Positions 12,468-22,308 of a DNA stretch of 64,000 bases are shown here, one piece after another. The stretch spans positions 1,674,001 through 1,738,000 of the forward strand of contig JAMXDE010000008.1 in the NCBI GenBank assembly GCA_026770025.1, in the 5' to 3' direction. Position 1 is the stretch's first letter; every line of letters starts with the position of its first letter. Source of the stretch: Craspedostauros australis. Its lineage: Eukaryota; Bacillariophyta; Bacillariophyceae; Mastogloiales; Achnanthaceae. A model generated the notes under the pieces. The model searched no databases, was not told where the DNA came from, and saw nothing but the letters and a program-made list of their open reading frames with translations. A program made the position numbers and the translations under genes.

Positions 12468-12745
12468 AAGTACCTATGGCCACAAACGGCGCCGGGGCAA
12501 TGTGAAGGAAAGCAAAGCCAGAAGGCAAGGGGAGCGTTGCTACACTCCCCCAACTATTTCACTCGTGGACATTACAACATAATAGCAGCACAGTGCCCTC
12601 GCGAGACCTCTGACAGTGTGTTTCATATGTTGCGAAGAGTTAGACTCGGAGGACACCACCACTGCCAGCTTATTGTTGCTGTCTCGTGCAAAATGTTCCT
12701 CCGCATATGATTGCGAAACTGTGCGGATGGTGGGATCCAAAAAGA
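12468..12745 (-). repeat. 3' flank of tRNA-Leu copy A, inverted duplicate of 16877-17180
   Basis: Read on the minus strand, sequence after tRNA copy A matches that after copy C. Shared stretches include GGATCCCACCATCCGCACAG and the following TTTCGCAATCATATG, a CTGGCAGTG-type stretch, CCAGAGGCCTCG-like sequence, and CTTCACATTGC..CC.GC.CCGTTTG. Divergence grows away from the tRNA, with small indels. Confidence 0.85.
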
Positions 12746-12825
12746 TGACATCGGTGGGATTTGAACCCACGCCAATTAAGACAACGGCCTTAACGTTGCG
12801 CCTTAGACCGCTCGGCCACGATGTC
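12746..12825 (-). tRNA. tRNA-Leu(AAG), copy A
   Basis: An 80-nt class II tRNA. Acceptor GACATCG pairs with CGATGTC, and the discriminator is A. The D arm carries the usual GG; anticodon stem CAACG/CGTTG encloses the loop TTAAGGC, anticodon AAG (decodes CUU/CUC after A-to-I34). An 11-nt variable region and the T arm GTGGG-TTCAAAT-CCCAC follow. No intron. A T run follows within a few bases, as expected for a Pol III terminator. Identical in sequence to copies B and C. Confidence 0.97.
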
Positions 12826-13423
12826 TTGCAACTCGATGCCAAGATGTGAAGCAAAGTAAGATTATAATCAATCACAGAAGAACTGAAAACTCGATTTTGG
12901 CAGAAAACGTCCAGTTGTTACTCACAGCACTCCGTGATTTGCGCACATGGACCGGGCACCACTATATGCGGTGGGCGGATGCAGTCAAGCTGGAGTGATT
13001 AGTTTCGTTTCTCATCCACACAACCATTCCCATAGTGGCCTTGTCCGTCCGAATATATTATTTATATGTTGTATACACATGTATAAAAAGTGTCTGGGGA
13101 TCGAAACAAACCCGAGAATCGACACCTCCACAGCTTGAGTTGTCAAGCCATGATTATTGAAACTTGACTCTGCCACACATCGCTCTCGCACGGCATTTGC
13201 TGCCCTGTATGAGTACCTTCTAAAAACCAGTCACAATGGTATTGAAGCTGAAACGCGCGAGCTTGGACAAGCAACAGCTTGGTCCGAAGTACCACTTTAC
13301 TTGTTTAGAACGAGAAGAATGCCCTTGCTGGTCGAGCGAAAGCATGGCTACAGTGCAACATAGTATGGTATCTAAACTTGTTTCTCTCCCTCATGTGTAA
13401 CGAGCAAAACTGCCTCGGTCGAA
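12826..13423. other. Spacer between tRNA genes
   Basis: The 5' flank of tRNA-Leu copy A (minus) and of tRNA-Gln (plus). It is A/T-richer than the coding regions; no gene seen. Confidence 0.5.
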
Positions 13424-13494
13424 TCTCCTGTAGTGAAGTGGTTATCACTTGACACTCTGAATGTCACATCCTCGGTTCGAATCCGGGCAGGAGA
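13424..13494 (+). tRNA. tRNA-Gln(CTG)
   Basis: 71 nt. Acceptor TCTCCTG pairs perfectly with CAGGAGA. D arm GTGA/TCAC has the loop AGTGGTTA. Anticodon arm TGACA/TGTCA has the loop CTCTGAA, anticodon CTG. The T arm is CTCGG-TTCGAAT-CCGGG, with one T-G pair. ACACCTTTT follows, a Pol III-type terminator. The body resembles eukaryotic cytosolic tRNA-Gln. No intron, and no CCA is encoded. Confidence 0.95.
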
Positions 13495-14127
13495 ACACCT
13501 TTTGTCGCAGTTGCTTTCGGCAATCACGTTTTCGGCGCGTGGATCTCCAAAACAACATGAGAAACGTGCGAGCCAAATGGCCGTGCCAACATTTTTCCTT
13601 CGCTCTGGGTTCACACTCACCTGGACAGTAAAGTATTGGTGCAGCAATGACGCATGGATAGTGCTTGCCAAACCACAAGCCAGGACAGTCCATCGCAGCG
13701 AACACTTGGTTTCTGACCATAGCAGTCACAACGCAAGTACCATTGGTCGTTCGTTGCGGTGCAAGAACAACTACTGAAATAATATTACACTGCGCACTAT
13801 GCTGAACACCTCTCTCTGGAGAAAGTACTTACCACGCGAACATCCTCGACGATGGTAAAAAACAAACGAAGCCTCGCGACGCCCATGGCAGAGCATCACG
13901 AAGCGATCTTAAATCGTAAGGAACGCCGTTGCTTGCCCACTGTTGCTAAAATAATGTTCCTCTGGCTGCAATTGTATCGACCACAAGGTATCGTGTGAAA
14001 GACCAGGAAATAACACACAGCAAAAAGAGCTCCAATACCTGCGTTGCGCCCAACACAGATCAGGACACGCACTCGGAGTTGATAATGTCCATAGATCACT
14101 ATCTGCCATACTGACGGAAACATGGGC
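13495..14127. other. Spacer between tRNA-Gln and the duplicated block
   Basis: No gene recognised and no repeat detected by eye. Confidence 0.4.
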
Positions 14128-14258
14128 ATGCTATGAGCACATCTGGTCCAATGTCGATGGACTCGACTGCTGAAGTCTTCTTGGCTGTTTGATTGATTGT
14201 AAACTATTTTACAGCAATTTTAAAGTCACTCTGTCAGTCCCGTAGCATCAGCACCAAA
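14128..14258 (+). repeat. 5' flank of tRNA-Leu copy B, direct duplicate of 16672-16796
   Basis: Shares GCTATGAGCACATCTG, a GATGG.CTCGA.TGCT stretch, GTCTTCTTGG.TGT.TGATT-like sequence and AGCACCAAA just before the tRNA with the flank of copy C, in the same orientation. The middle part has diverged. Confidence 0.85.
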
Positions 14259-14338
14259 GACATCGTGGCCGAGCGGTCTAAGGCGCAACGTTAAGGCCGT
14301 TGTCTTAATTGGCGTGGGTTCAAATCCCACCGATGTCA
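14259..14338 (+). tRNA. tRNA-Leu(AAG), copy B
   Basis: 80 nt, identical to copies A and C in all arms, with anticodon AAG in loop TTAAGGC. It is followed directly by ATCTTTTTG, giving a T5 Pol III terminator. Its 5' flank matches copy C, but its 3' flank beyond the terminator does not. Confidence 0.97.
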
Positions 14339-16671
14339 TCTTTTTGCTCCCTGCAGAGGGCTTTCTTTCATCTTTTGCTGCACCGCTCACGTACGTGTGT
14401 GTAGTGTCTCCGCCACGCAGTTGTCCCCTACACAAAGTTGGCAATTCGGGGTTCCTGTGCATAGTCCTGTTCTGACGATGACGTCGTTGACCGTGGCATC
14501 ATCATTGGCAAGCGCAAAGCACGCGTTCGTTTCCACACAGCTGTCCGGCTTCAATAAAAATATCTCCTGCAGTTTTAGACCCAGGTCTGGACTGATCACG
14601 CATAGTGCCACAAGCTGTTAGAACGTAATCATAGATGGGTGTGAAGGATAATGCACCAAAAATGCAGATTGATCAAGTTGTTGTTGTTGGTGAGGAGCGT
14701 GTTTGTTATTGTGATATTCGTATGAGTAGTTGGAATGCGGGCGAGCTCACAAGATTGTATTCTTGGAACTGTGAGCATGAGAGAGGCATGACAGGTCTCA
14801 TGCGATTTGCAAGTGAAATTAACATGGAGACAACACGACAAATGTGTGTGCTACTGTGTGAAGTCAAGTTGGCAAAAGTCAATGAACAAAACACCGCGAT
14901 ACCCCATGTTGTAATTATGTCTTCTCGCGATGTTGCGAGTAGAACGATCACATGATTGATCGTATTCACCTGAGAAGGTCAGGGTACGATCCACATGTGT
15001 CGCACCCAAGACCAAAGTCTGTCCTGGTTGGGTAGAGTTGTTTCTCAGGGTTCATCTTGGCAAGTCTTTCATTTCCGCAACATTCGAAATCTGTGATTGA
15101 CGGAAAACGGGTCTTGCGACAGGAAATGTGACACAAATTTGACACAACGGATTTTCGACCAAAATTTCCGTTCGGAACGGAAAATGTGAGAAATGTGAAG
15201 ATTTCTGATTGGTCAACAGGAGTTGGATTTTCGTGTAACGCTGTGACACGATCCGGAAGGGAAGGCCAAGCCAACTGCCAGTTTGGATGAAGCTGGGGAT
15301 GCAGTTGGCAAGGGATGACCGTCTGGGAAGATTGTAGTAGGCGACAATGAGTAGATTAGGATTGTTGTGCTGATCTTGAGTTGTGCTATTTTTTATTTTG
15401 AATAGTCTGCATTGTGAGTTGATCAGCTTGAGGTGTAGGATGAAGAAACGATGTTCGGTCAGATGGTGCAGCTCTGCCCTGACCTTCAGAGGTTCAGTGC
15501 TGAGAACGGACAAGGCTCCTCTCTCTCTCTCTGCTATGTACAGTAGTTGTTCTACGCTCAAGTACAAAGCCTTGACATCTTGATTGAGGTTGTGATTGAG
15601 AACATAGGTTGTCAGGCAACAGGAATTGCGGTTGGATTCCCTGCTCATGTTGAAGCAGAGCGGATCTCCTTGTCATTGTCGTGTAGAGTTGCTAGTTGTC
15701 GAGATGTACATGTGAGTATATGTCGACATGTACGTGTATATGTGCATCGTTCACTCGTTATTCTCTTATACGTACTTGGACGGTAAAACTACACTCGTGT
15801 CAATAGTATGATGCGATTTGTCAGAATCACAGTAGAAATGGAACACACGAAAATAAGCAGAATTTATGGAGGAAATTTGCAATCAACGATTTCTGAGAGA
15901 ATCAGGAATATCGTCCGTCCATCCAGCAATGGGAACGTATGGTATCGAGTGGAACTCGATGTACCTCCCAACTAAACCCCAGATGACGATATTATCTGGC
16001 AGACCATCACATCACCAATGGAATGTGACATCTGGAGAGCAGAAGGACAACAGCTGACATCGACAGGATGTCATCGTGTCACCACGTTGACATCTGTCTC
16101 CATGTCAGAAGCAGAAGGTAAAGATTGGATGACCGAAGGGCATCAAGATCATGGATACAGGAGGTGAAGTTCAAATGGAAAGTACTCATGGAGTAGGAAC
16201 CAGTAGTGAACAAATAGAGTGTCAAATGTGGAGCATGCATCAAACACGAAGCATTGTGCAGCATGAGTACACAATATTGGTAGAGAGAGATAGAGAATAC
16301 AAAGAGTGGCAAGAGAGCATCTTGCATACTGACTCATAGTCGGAGACCCAATCTACGAAACAGACAGACGCACCAAGAGCATTGGGCAAGAGAATGGAGA
16401 CACTGAGAGGATCAGAGTGCCAACATAATGAAATAGCAAATACAATCGACTATCAACCATCACTGTCTTCCACGATCGCAAGGTATCCGTCTACGGAACT
16501 TGCCAACAAACCAGAGGCAGCATCATTTGCATCGAAGTCGACATCACAACCTTCATCGACATCAGCCTCCGCACGACAGAGACTCCAGAAAAGATAACAG
16601 GCAGCTATGAAACCGACCACAACGACCAATCACAAAACGCAAGGAGTTGCACATACTCTCTCCAACACTTG
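14339..16671. other. Gene-poor A/T-richer stretch between tRNA copies B and C
   Basis: No recognised gene. It contains one minus-strand ORF of 198 codons (15052-15648, listed separately). At 15,866-16,600 it contains several short plus-strand frames split by stops (for example a stretch with VSMSEAEGKDWM at about 16,100), which might be a retroelement remnant. Neither shows a domain I can name. Confidence 0.35.
15052..15648 (-). CDS. Hypothetical ORF, 198 residues
   Basis: ATG-initiated single-exon frame in an otherwise empty tRNA region. It is rich in Leu, Ser, Asn and Arg; there is no signal peptide, no clear membrane segment and no motif I recognise. Composition is A/T-richer than the surrounding genes. 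It may be a chance frame, a decayed element or a lineage-specific gene. Confidence 0.2.
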   Translation of the reverse strand: MSRESNRNSCCLTTYVLNHNLNQDVKALYLSVEQLLYIAERERGALSVLSTEPLKVRAELHHLTEHRFFILHLKLINSQCRLFKIKNSTTQDQHNNPNLLIVAYYNLPRRSSLANCIPSFIQTGSWLGLPFRIVSQRYTKIQLLLTNQKSSHFSHFPFRTEILVENPLCQICVTFPVARPVFRQSQISNVAEMKDLPR

Positions 16672-16796
16672 CTTGCTATGAGCACATCTGATGCAATGTT
16701 GATGGGCTCGATTGCTTCGGTCTTCTTGGTTGTCTGTTTGATGAATTTTCACTAAATTTAATCTCAGTTTTTCCGCTCGAAAACAACAGTACCAAA
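16672..16796 (+). repeat. 5' flank of tRNA-Leu copy C, direct duplicate of 14128-14258
   Basis: Partner of the repeat before copy B. With the 3' flank shared with copy A, it makes copy C a chimera of the other two loci. Confidence 0.85.
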
Positions 16797-16876
16797 GACA
16801 TCGTGGCCGAGCGGTCTAAGGCGCAACGTTAAGGCCGTTGTCTTAATTGGCGTGGGTTCAAATCCCACCGATGTCA
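16797..16876 (+). tRNA. tRNA-Leu(AAG), copy C
   Basis: 80 nt, identical to copies A and B, anticodon AAG. It is followed by ACTTTTGG (T4, Pol III terminator). The 5' flank matches copy B and the 3' flank matches copy A. Confidence 0.97.
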
Positions 16877-17180
16877 TACTTTTGGATCCCACCATCCGCA
16901 CAGTTTCGCAATCATATGTGGAGGAACATTTTACACGAGACAGCAACAATAAGCTGGCAGTGCTGGTGTCCTCCGAGTCGTACCACTCCACCAGTATTAC
17001 GAGTAGTCCACTCAATGCTACACATGTCAATACGAGTACGCAGCGCACTGCCAGAGGCCTCGTGAGGGTGCTGTAGCTCGTAATGCTGGAGTATCTTGTA
17101 TTGTCCTTGCCTTCTTGCTGTGCTTTTCTTCACATTGCACCAGCACCGTTTGCGCTCATGGTATTCGCACATAATGCAAA
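16877..17180 (+). repeat. 3' flank of tRNA-Leu copy C, inverted duplicate of 12468-12745
   Basis: Matches the minus strand next to copy A for roughly 300 bases with indels; best at both ends, near the tRNA and near CTTCACATTGCACCAGCACCG. Contains no gene of its own. Confidence 0.85.
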
Positions 17181-17795
17181 ATGTGGAACTCCCATTGCGC
17201 ATCTAACGCGAACGGGTACCATGCGATTGCGTTCCGCCACGTTCACAACTAGGGCTCGACGATGCGCAGCCGCCATAGAATTTGATCACTACTTCGCATC
17301 TGACGGACATGTTCGTCATGGCTTGGTCTCCATCATCGTTGTATCGAACATCTAGGCCGTATCAACGAAATGATGACGGACACGAACATCTTCTGCAGGC
17401 ATTGTGAGCTGTGTGTGGGCGGTCTTTTTACACTCTCTGTTACCTTGTTGCGGTGCTGCTTCAACATCGATGCTGTTGTGTGTCCATTCGCTCTTTTTCG
17501 TTGCGAACCGAACCGCCAGGGGTTTGGACAGAACGGGACTGGCTGCGAGTAGTTGTACTGATGCTCTGCCAAGCTTCTTGTTCCGAGACGCAACCACTTC
17601 TTCCGCGACAAGCGTTGACACCAACGAGCGAAGCTATCCTTGCGTACATGGAACGGCGACGAGACCCTTGTCGCATCTGGACGATGACTGTGTCCCCCTC
17701 GAGCGCTACGCAGAACGCACACCCAAAGTGCACACAAAGCGAAGGATTGAACCAAGGTGTTCACAGTGCCATCAACCCAACCAACAGATCGAATC
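17181..17795. other. Upstream region of the ATPase gene
   Basis: The frame of the ATPase gene is open from 17757, where an earlier ATG occurs. Otherwise no gene or repeat is seen. Confidence 0.4.
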
Positions 17796-20700
17796 ATGGA
17801 GCCCATCAAACCAGCGCAATCCGCTGCTTTCGACGTTCTCACGTCAGGACGCGAGTTCTACGATGATGGATACACCGAAGAAGAGCAGAACACAGTCGAT
17901 CTGCCGTCCACGTACCGAGCCGTTTCCGTCAACAATTGTGGGAATCACATCGGCAGTCATGCCGTGAAGCCAAACGACGAACATGATTCATCTCTGCCAG
18001 CGACATCCACTGCCACCACAGAAGCGACAGCAGAAACAATCGATCAACCGTTCTTCGGAAGGACGGCAGAACTGCGCAAGCTCGACTCCATTCGGAGAAT
18101 GATCATCAGCAACAACAACGTCAACGGCAACGGTCACCACAGACAACAGATTCCATCAATCTATCCAGCAGTGCTGGTGTGGGGAACAAGCGGAACGGGA
18201 AAGTCCTGCATGGTTGAACGATTCATCAATGAAACATGCTGCACTTGCGACGCGAACGTCACCCACGCACCGGCACCCGTATCGACGGACGGAAACGATT
18301 CACACCCAAACACCAATGACACCAGCAATCACAAACCACATCACTGCTCGTGTTGCTACGTGTTGCGTGGGAAGTTTGATGAAGGCACAGGTGGCAGCGA
18401 ACCATTCTCTGGTATCATCCAAGCCCTCAACGATCTGGCAACGCAACTCAAGCATGGACCACCGGAGGAGATCGCTCGGATGAGGTTGTTGGTTCGAGAT
18501 ACATTCAACAGCAGCAGCAGCAGCAATACCGCCACCGAAGGTGACAGTGCCACGATCGGTGGCAAAGACAGTGACAATACCAAGGGGCAAAACAACAGCA
18601 GCTTCCGACGCAAGCTGGCGGGCTTGACTGCGTTGGTGCCATCCCTCTCCATCCTCTTGACCGATGGCACCACACCAGCGAGTCCGTCTATCATCTCGCA
18701 CTCAGCTATGCCGGCTTCATGGGACGACCAGTTGTCGGTGGCATCTGGTTCTGCATCAATCTCACCATCGATCATGTCCAGTACACACCGATCCACTGTA
18801 TATGGGCAATCAGCGCCTGGTGGAACCTCGCAGAACGCGTGGAACCGGCTGCAGTACGTCTTCATCCAGTTCATGAAGGCCATTTCCACGCCAACCAAAC
18901 CCGTGTACCTCTTCCTTGACGATTTACAGTGGTCCTCGTCCGCTGGACTGGATCTCCTTGCAACAATGATTGCTGATCCCGACCTTCGTAGTTTCATGTT
19001 GCTTGGTGCCATCCGACAGGATACCGATCCTCACAACGACGAGATCGTCGAGCTGGAAGCAGACGCGGCATTGAGGACATCTTTTCTGGATCGATTGGTG
19101 TCAAGTGGCGAAGCTGCAAACAACGAGACGGCAGCCGGCCAAAAGAGGGTCAAGGGATCTCGCAAAGAAGGTTGTATCAAGAACGGTTCCGAACAACAAG
19201 GCCAACGACAGCAGCCGGATCTCGAACAGATCACCATCACCAACCTTTCCATCAACGAAATGACGCACTGGCTGTCCGACATGTTCGACCGCCCACAGGA
19301 CGATCCCGATCTGCTCGTCCTCACAAGGAAGCTGCGCAAAAAGACCCGTGGCAACGTCTTCTTCACACTCCAAGCCATCGAGGAGCTGAAGCGCAAGAAC
19401 ATCATCGTGTTCAGTCGCATCACCTTCATGTGGGAATGGAACCTACCAACGAAGAACAAGAACCGCACCTCTGGCCTGTCCGCCAGTTTCAGGAATGATG
19501 ATGGATTTCATGACAGGCACGACGGCAACGACGACGACGACGACGACATTGATGATCTTCCCATCAGTGACAACATCGTTGCTGCCATCGAGAATCAGTT
19601 GAGACAGCTGCCGGATGATGTGCAGCATGTGCTGTCCATCGCGGCATACATCCGAGCTCGTTTTGACCTCGTCACTCTCCACAAGGTGCTGGGTCATGCC
19701 TCATCACGGGCATCCGCATGGACCCAATCCAAGGTGATATCCACCCTTCAACAAGCCGTGACTGAAAGACTCATCATCAAGTCCACAACTACCACACACA
19801 GATATCAGTTCGCTCACGATCGCATCCAACAGGCCGCATACGGACTCGTTCCATATGGCGAGACCAGAGACAAGCTGAGAGTGAAGATTGGCCATTGCCT
19901 CCTCGATCTGTACACGGAAGCACAAGAATTCGATCACATTGACCTCGGAAATCAATATGACAGGACCAATGTGGGACCATTGCAGATGGAAGATTCGCAA
20001 GAACGCTCCTCACATGATCACTCCTTGCAAGACCATTCCCATCCATCGCAACAGGACGACACCCTTCTTTTCGTTGCAGCAGACCATCTCAACAGCGTCC
20101 AGACCAAGGACCACATGTTCTCCGTCACCATGAATCTGCGCGTCGGAGAGAAGGCGCTACAGATGGCAGCTCTTGGATCCGCCGCCGGATATCTGCACAA
20201 GGCGTCCATCGCACTCAAGCGTGTCAGGCAGCCATGGGAAGATCACTACGACCTGTCCCTTCGACTGTGTCAAGTGAGAGCCGAGGCCGAGCTTTCTTTG
20301 GGACACTTTGAGGTCGGCTACAAGCTCGGCAATGAGGTTTTTGAAAGGGCCAAGACGCTGGATGAGAAGCTGCAGACGTACTTCTCGATAGCAAACGCGC
20401 TTGGACGGGAGAACAAGTACGTGGAGTCGTTGGCAGTGAGTACGCGTGCGGCTCGCTTGCTACACCTGTTCCCTCGTCGATTTTATCCTATCCAAATCGT
20501 GAGAGACATATTGAAGATCAAGTCGTACTTGAAGAGTCATTCAGACGAAGAGATCCTAGGCTTGCCTCTGATGGATGACTACCGAACAGAGATGGCAATG
20601 CAGATCGCGTGCGAAGTCGCACATCGATCGACGCTAGTGAACGATCCTATTCCATTCCTCCTCCTCGTATGCAAAATGATCAAGATCACAATCAAGCATG

Positions 20701-21845
20701 GGATTTGCGAGGCATCAGCGTTGGGCTTCTGTGGGTTTGGGGTGCTGTTTGACAACGTCCTGAACGATTTTGATTCAGCGATGCGATGCACCGATATCGC
20801 GCAACGAATTATGGATATGACGAACGGGGGTCAACTCGGCGGACTGGTAGACATCAGCACCAATGAATTTTTCTATCGCTTCAATCGACCCAAAGAGGAG
20901 GTCGATCACCTCGTCTGCAAAGCACACTACCGCTCAATGCAAGCTGGAGAATTCGAAGCGGGTCTCAGGATGATGCAGTTTCGGTTTGGCATCTCGTACT
21001 TTCAAAATCGCACACTCCAGGAGCTGAGCGACAGCATCGGCCACACGATGCAGCAGTCTCGCATTTATCGCGTGGCTTCTCTGGATGAAATTTCAGACTC
21101 CTATCTTCGGCTTTCCCAGTCAATGGCTGGGCTCGAAAAGGTGGATTGGGCACGCATCGAGACTCAAGCGACAAGAGACTTGAAGACGGATCCACCAGAT
21201 CCGTCGCTGGTGTATGAGACGAAGTTTGATTTCTTCGTTTCAGCCTCCGTGGCTTATCACAGTGGCAAGCACGAACTCGCAAATCGATTGATGAAACTTT
21301 TCCGAGGTGTTGGGAATGACAATGAGTCATACATCTTGCAGCAGATTCGTTTTCTCATGTCGGGATTGGCAGCATCTGCGATGTACAGGAAGACGAAAAA
21401 ACGCACGCACAAGCGAAAGCTACGCTCCCAAATAACTTCTCTGAAAGACATTGAGAAGACCAAAGGCAGCACCCTTCGCTTATGTAGGCTGCTCTTGGAA
21501 GCAGAAGCTCAATCCTTGTCGGACAGCAAAGGTGATCGTGCTAGGATCCAACAGGTCCTGGATGCGTACGACACGGCCATCCAAGTAGCACTCGACGAAT
21601 CATCCATGCAAATCACCGCGCTTGGATACGAACTCGCTGCAGAACACCTCATTCGAAGCAAACAGCAAGCGAGAGGCACTCGTGGTGGTCGCCAGCTGGA
21701 AGACACCGTGCCCGATGATGCAATCCGGCAGTACTTGGTGAAGGCCTTGGAACAATATCACGCCTGGGGATGTCGGTTGAAGATTGATCACATACGCCAA
21801 TGCCGATCCCGATACGTCCAGGATTGGCACCCATTCGCCAAGTAA
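17796..21845 (+). CDS. Large P-loop ATPase with helical-repeat tail (COG3899-like)
   Basis: Single exon of 1,349 residues from the ATG at 17796; an in-frame ATG at 17757 would add 13. After a disordered N-terminus comes FFGRTAELRKL, the usual entry to AAA_16/ORC-like ATPase domains. Walker A GTSGTGKS is at 130-137 and Walker B VYLFLDDLQW at about 370-379. The ATPase part has low-complexity insertions and a poly-Asp run (about 578-583). From about 750 to the end it is alpha-helical and TPR-like. In bacteria and in several algae this module (predicted ATPase, COG3899) sits between a kinase domain and GAF-histidine-kinase or cyclase domains. Here the protein ends at WHPFAK, just after the A..QYHAWGCR..I motif that closes the module, so no output domain is present. 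A signalling scaffold or STAND-type switch role is inference. Confidence 0.85.
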   Translation: MEPIKPAQSAAFDVLTSGREFYDDGYTEEEQNTVDLPSTYRAVSVNNCGNHIGSHAVKPNDEHDSSLPATSTATTEATAETIDQPFFGRTAELRKLDSIRRMIISNNNVNGNGHHRQQIPSIYPAVLVWGTSGTGKSCMVERFINETCCTCDANVTHAPAPVSTDGNDSHPNTNDTSNHKPHHCSCCYVLRGKFDEGTGGSEPFSGIIQALNDLATQLKHGPPEEIARMRLLVRDTFNSSSSSNTATEGDSATIGGKDSDNTKGQNNSSFRRKLAGLTALVPSLSILLTDGTTPASPSIISHSAMPASWDDQLSVASGSASISPSIMSSTHRSTVYGQSAPGGTSQNAWNRLQYVFIQFMKAISTPTKPVYLFLDDLQWSSSAGLDLLATMIADPDLRSFMLLGAIRQDTDPHNDEIVELEADAALRTSFLDRLVSSGEAANNETAAGQKRVKGSRKEGCIKNGSEQQGQRQQPDLEQITITNLSINEMTHWLSDMFDRPQDDPDLLVLTRKLRKKTRGNVFFTLQAIEELKRKNIIVFSRITFMWEWNLPTKNKNRTSGLSASFRNDDGFHDRHDGNDDDDDDIDDLPISDNIVAAIENQLRQLPDDVQHVLSIAAYIRARFDLVTLHKVLGHASSRASAWTQSKVISTLQQAVTERLIIKSTTTTHRYQFAHDRIQQAAYGLVPYGETRDKLRVKIGHCLLDLYTEAQEFDHIDLGNQYDRTNVGPLQMEDSQERSSHDHSLQDHSHPSQQDDTLLFVAADHLNSVQTKDHMFSVTMNLRVGEKALQMAALGSAAGYLHKASIALKRVRQPWEDHYDLSLRLCQVRAEAELSLGHFEVGYKLGNEVFERAKTLDEKLQTYFSIANALGRENKYVESLAVSTRAARLLHLFPRRFYPIQIVRDILKIKSYLKSHSDEEILGLPLMDDYRTEMAMQIACEVAHRSTLVNDPIPFLLLVCKMIKITIKHGICEASALGFCGFGVLFDNVLNDFDSAMRCTDIAQRIMDMTNGGQLGGLVDISTNEFFYRFNRPKEEVDHLVCKAHYRSMQAGEFEAGLRMMQFRFGISYFQNRTLQELSDSIGHTMQQSRIYRVASLDEISDSYLRLSQSMAGLEKVDWARIETQATRDLKTDPPDPSLVYETKFDFFVSASVAYHSGKHELANRLMKLFRGVGNDNESYILQQIRFLMSGLAASAMYRKTKKRTHKRKLRSQITSLKDIEKTKGSTLRLCRLLLEAEAQSLSDSKGDRARIQQVLDAYDTAIQVALDESSMQITALGYELAAEHLIRSKQQARGTRGGRQLEDTVPDDAIRQYLVKALEQYHAWGCRLKIDHIRQCRSRYVQDWHPFAK

Positions 21846-22308
21846 CAGCTAAAGGCAAATGAGATGAGGCGTCGTCTGTTGGAACGATGGAGAGCAGCCC
21901 ATTGAAGCCGGAGTAATCGTATGGGAGCAAGCTGATGCACGCGCCCAGCGGGGATAGAGGATCTTCTACAATTGCATGCCACGGGTATGTTCACTTTTGG
22001 ATGGCACACGGACTCTAGTGCATACTACTACGAGTACGAGTAATGCCGTTGGCCTCTGTTCGTTGCAGTGGCTGTTCTGTGATCTACTTCTGTTCGCATG
22101 GTTTTGGTGAGTTGTATTTGATGACGTCATCTATTCACGATTCGGAGAGGATCCTTTCACGCGACTGCCGGTCATTCGGTTGCTAATGTATTACACGAGC
22201 TAGGTATGTATTCTGGTATGCGCAGTCTGCGCTGCTCTCTAGAGATGTGCGACGGGTCCGTTGGGAAGATCTCCACCACCGATGATCCTACCCGAACCAG
22301 GCCGAGTC
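21846..22308. other. Convergent 3' intergenic region
   Basis: Separates the stop of the ATPase gene from that of the SNF2-like gene. No structure of note. Confidence 0.5.
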
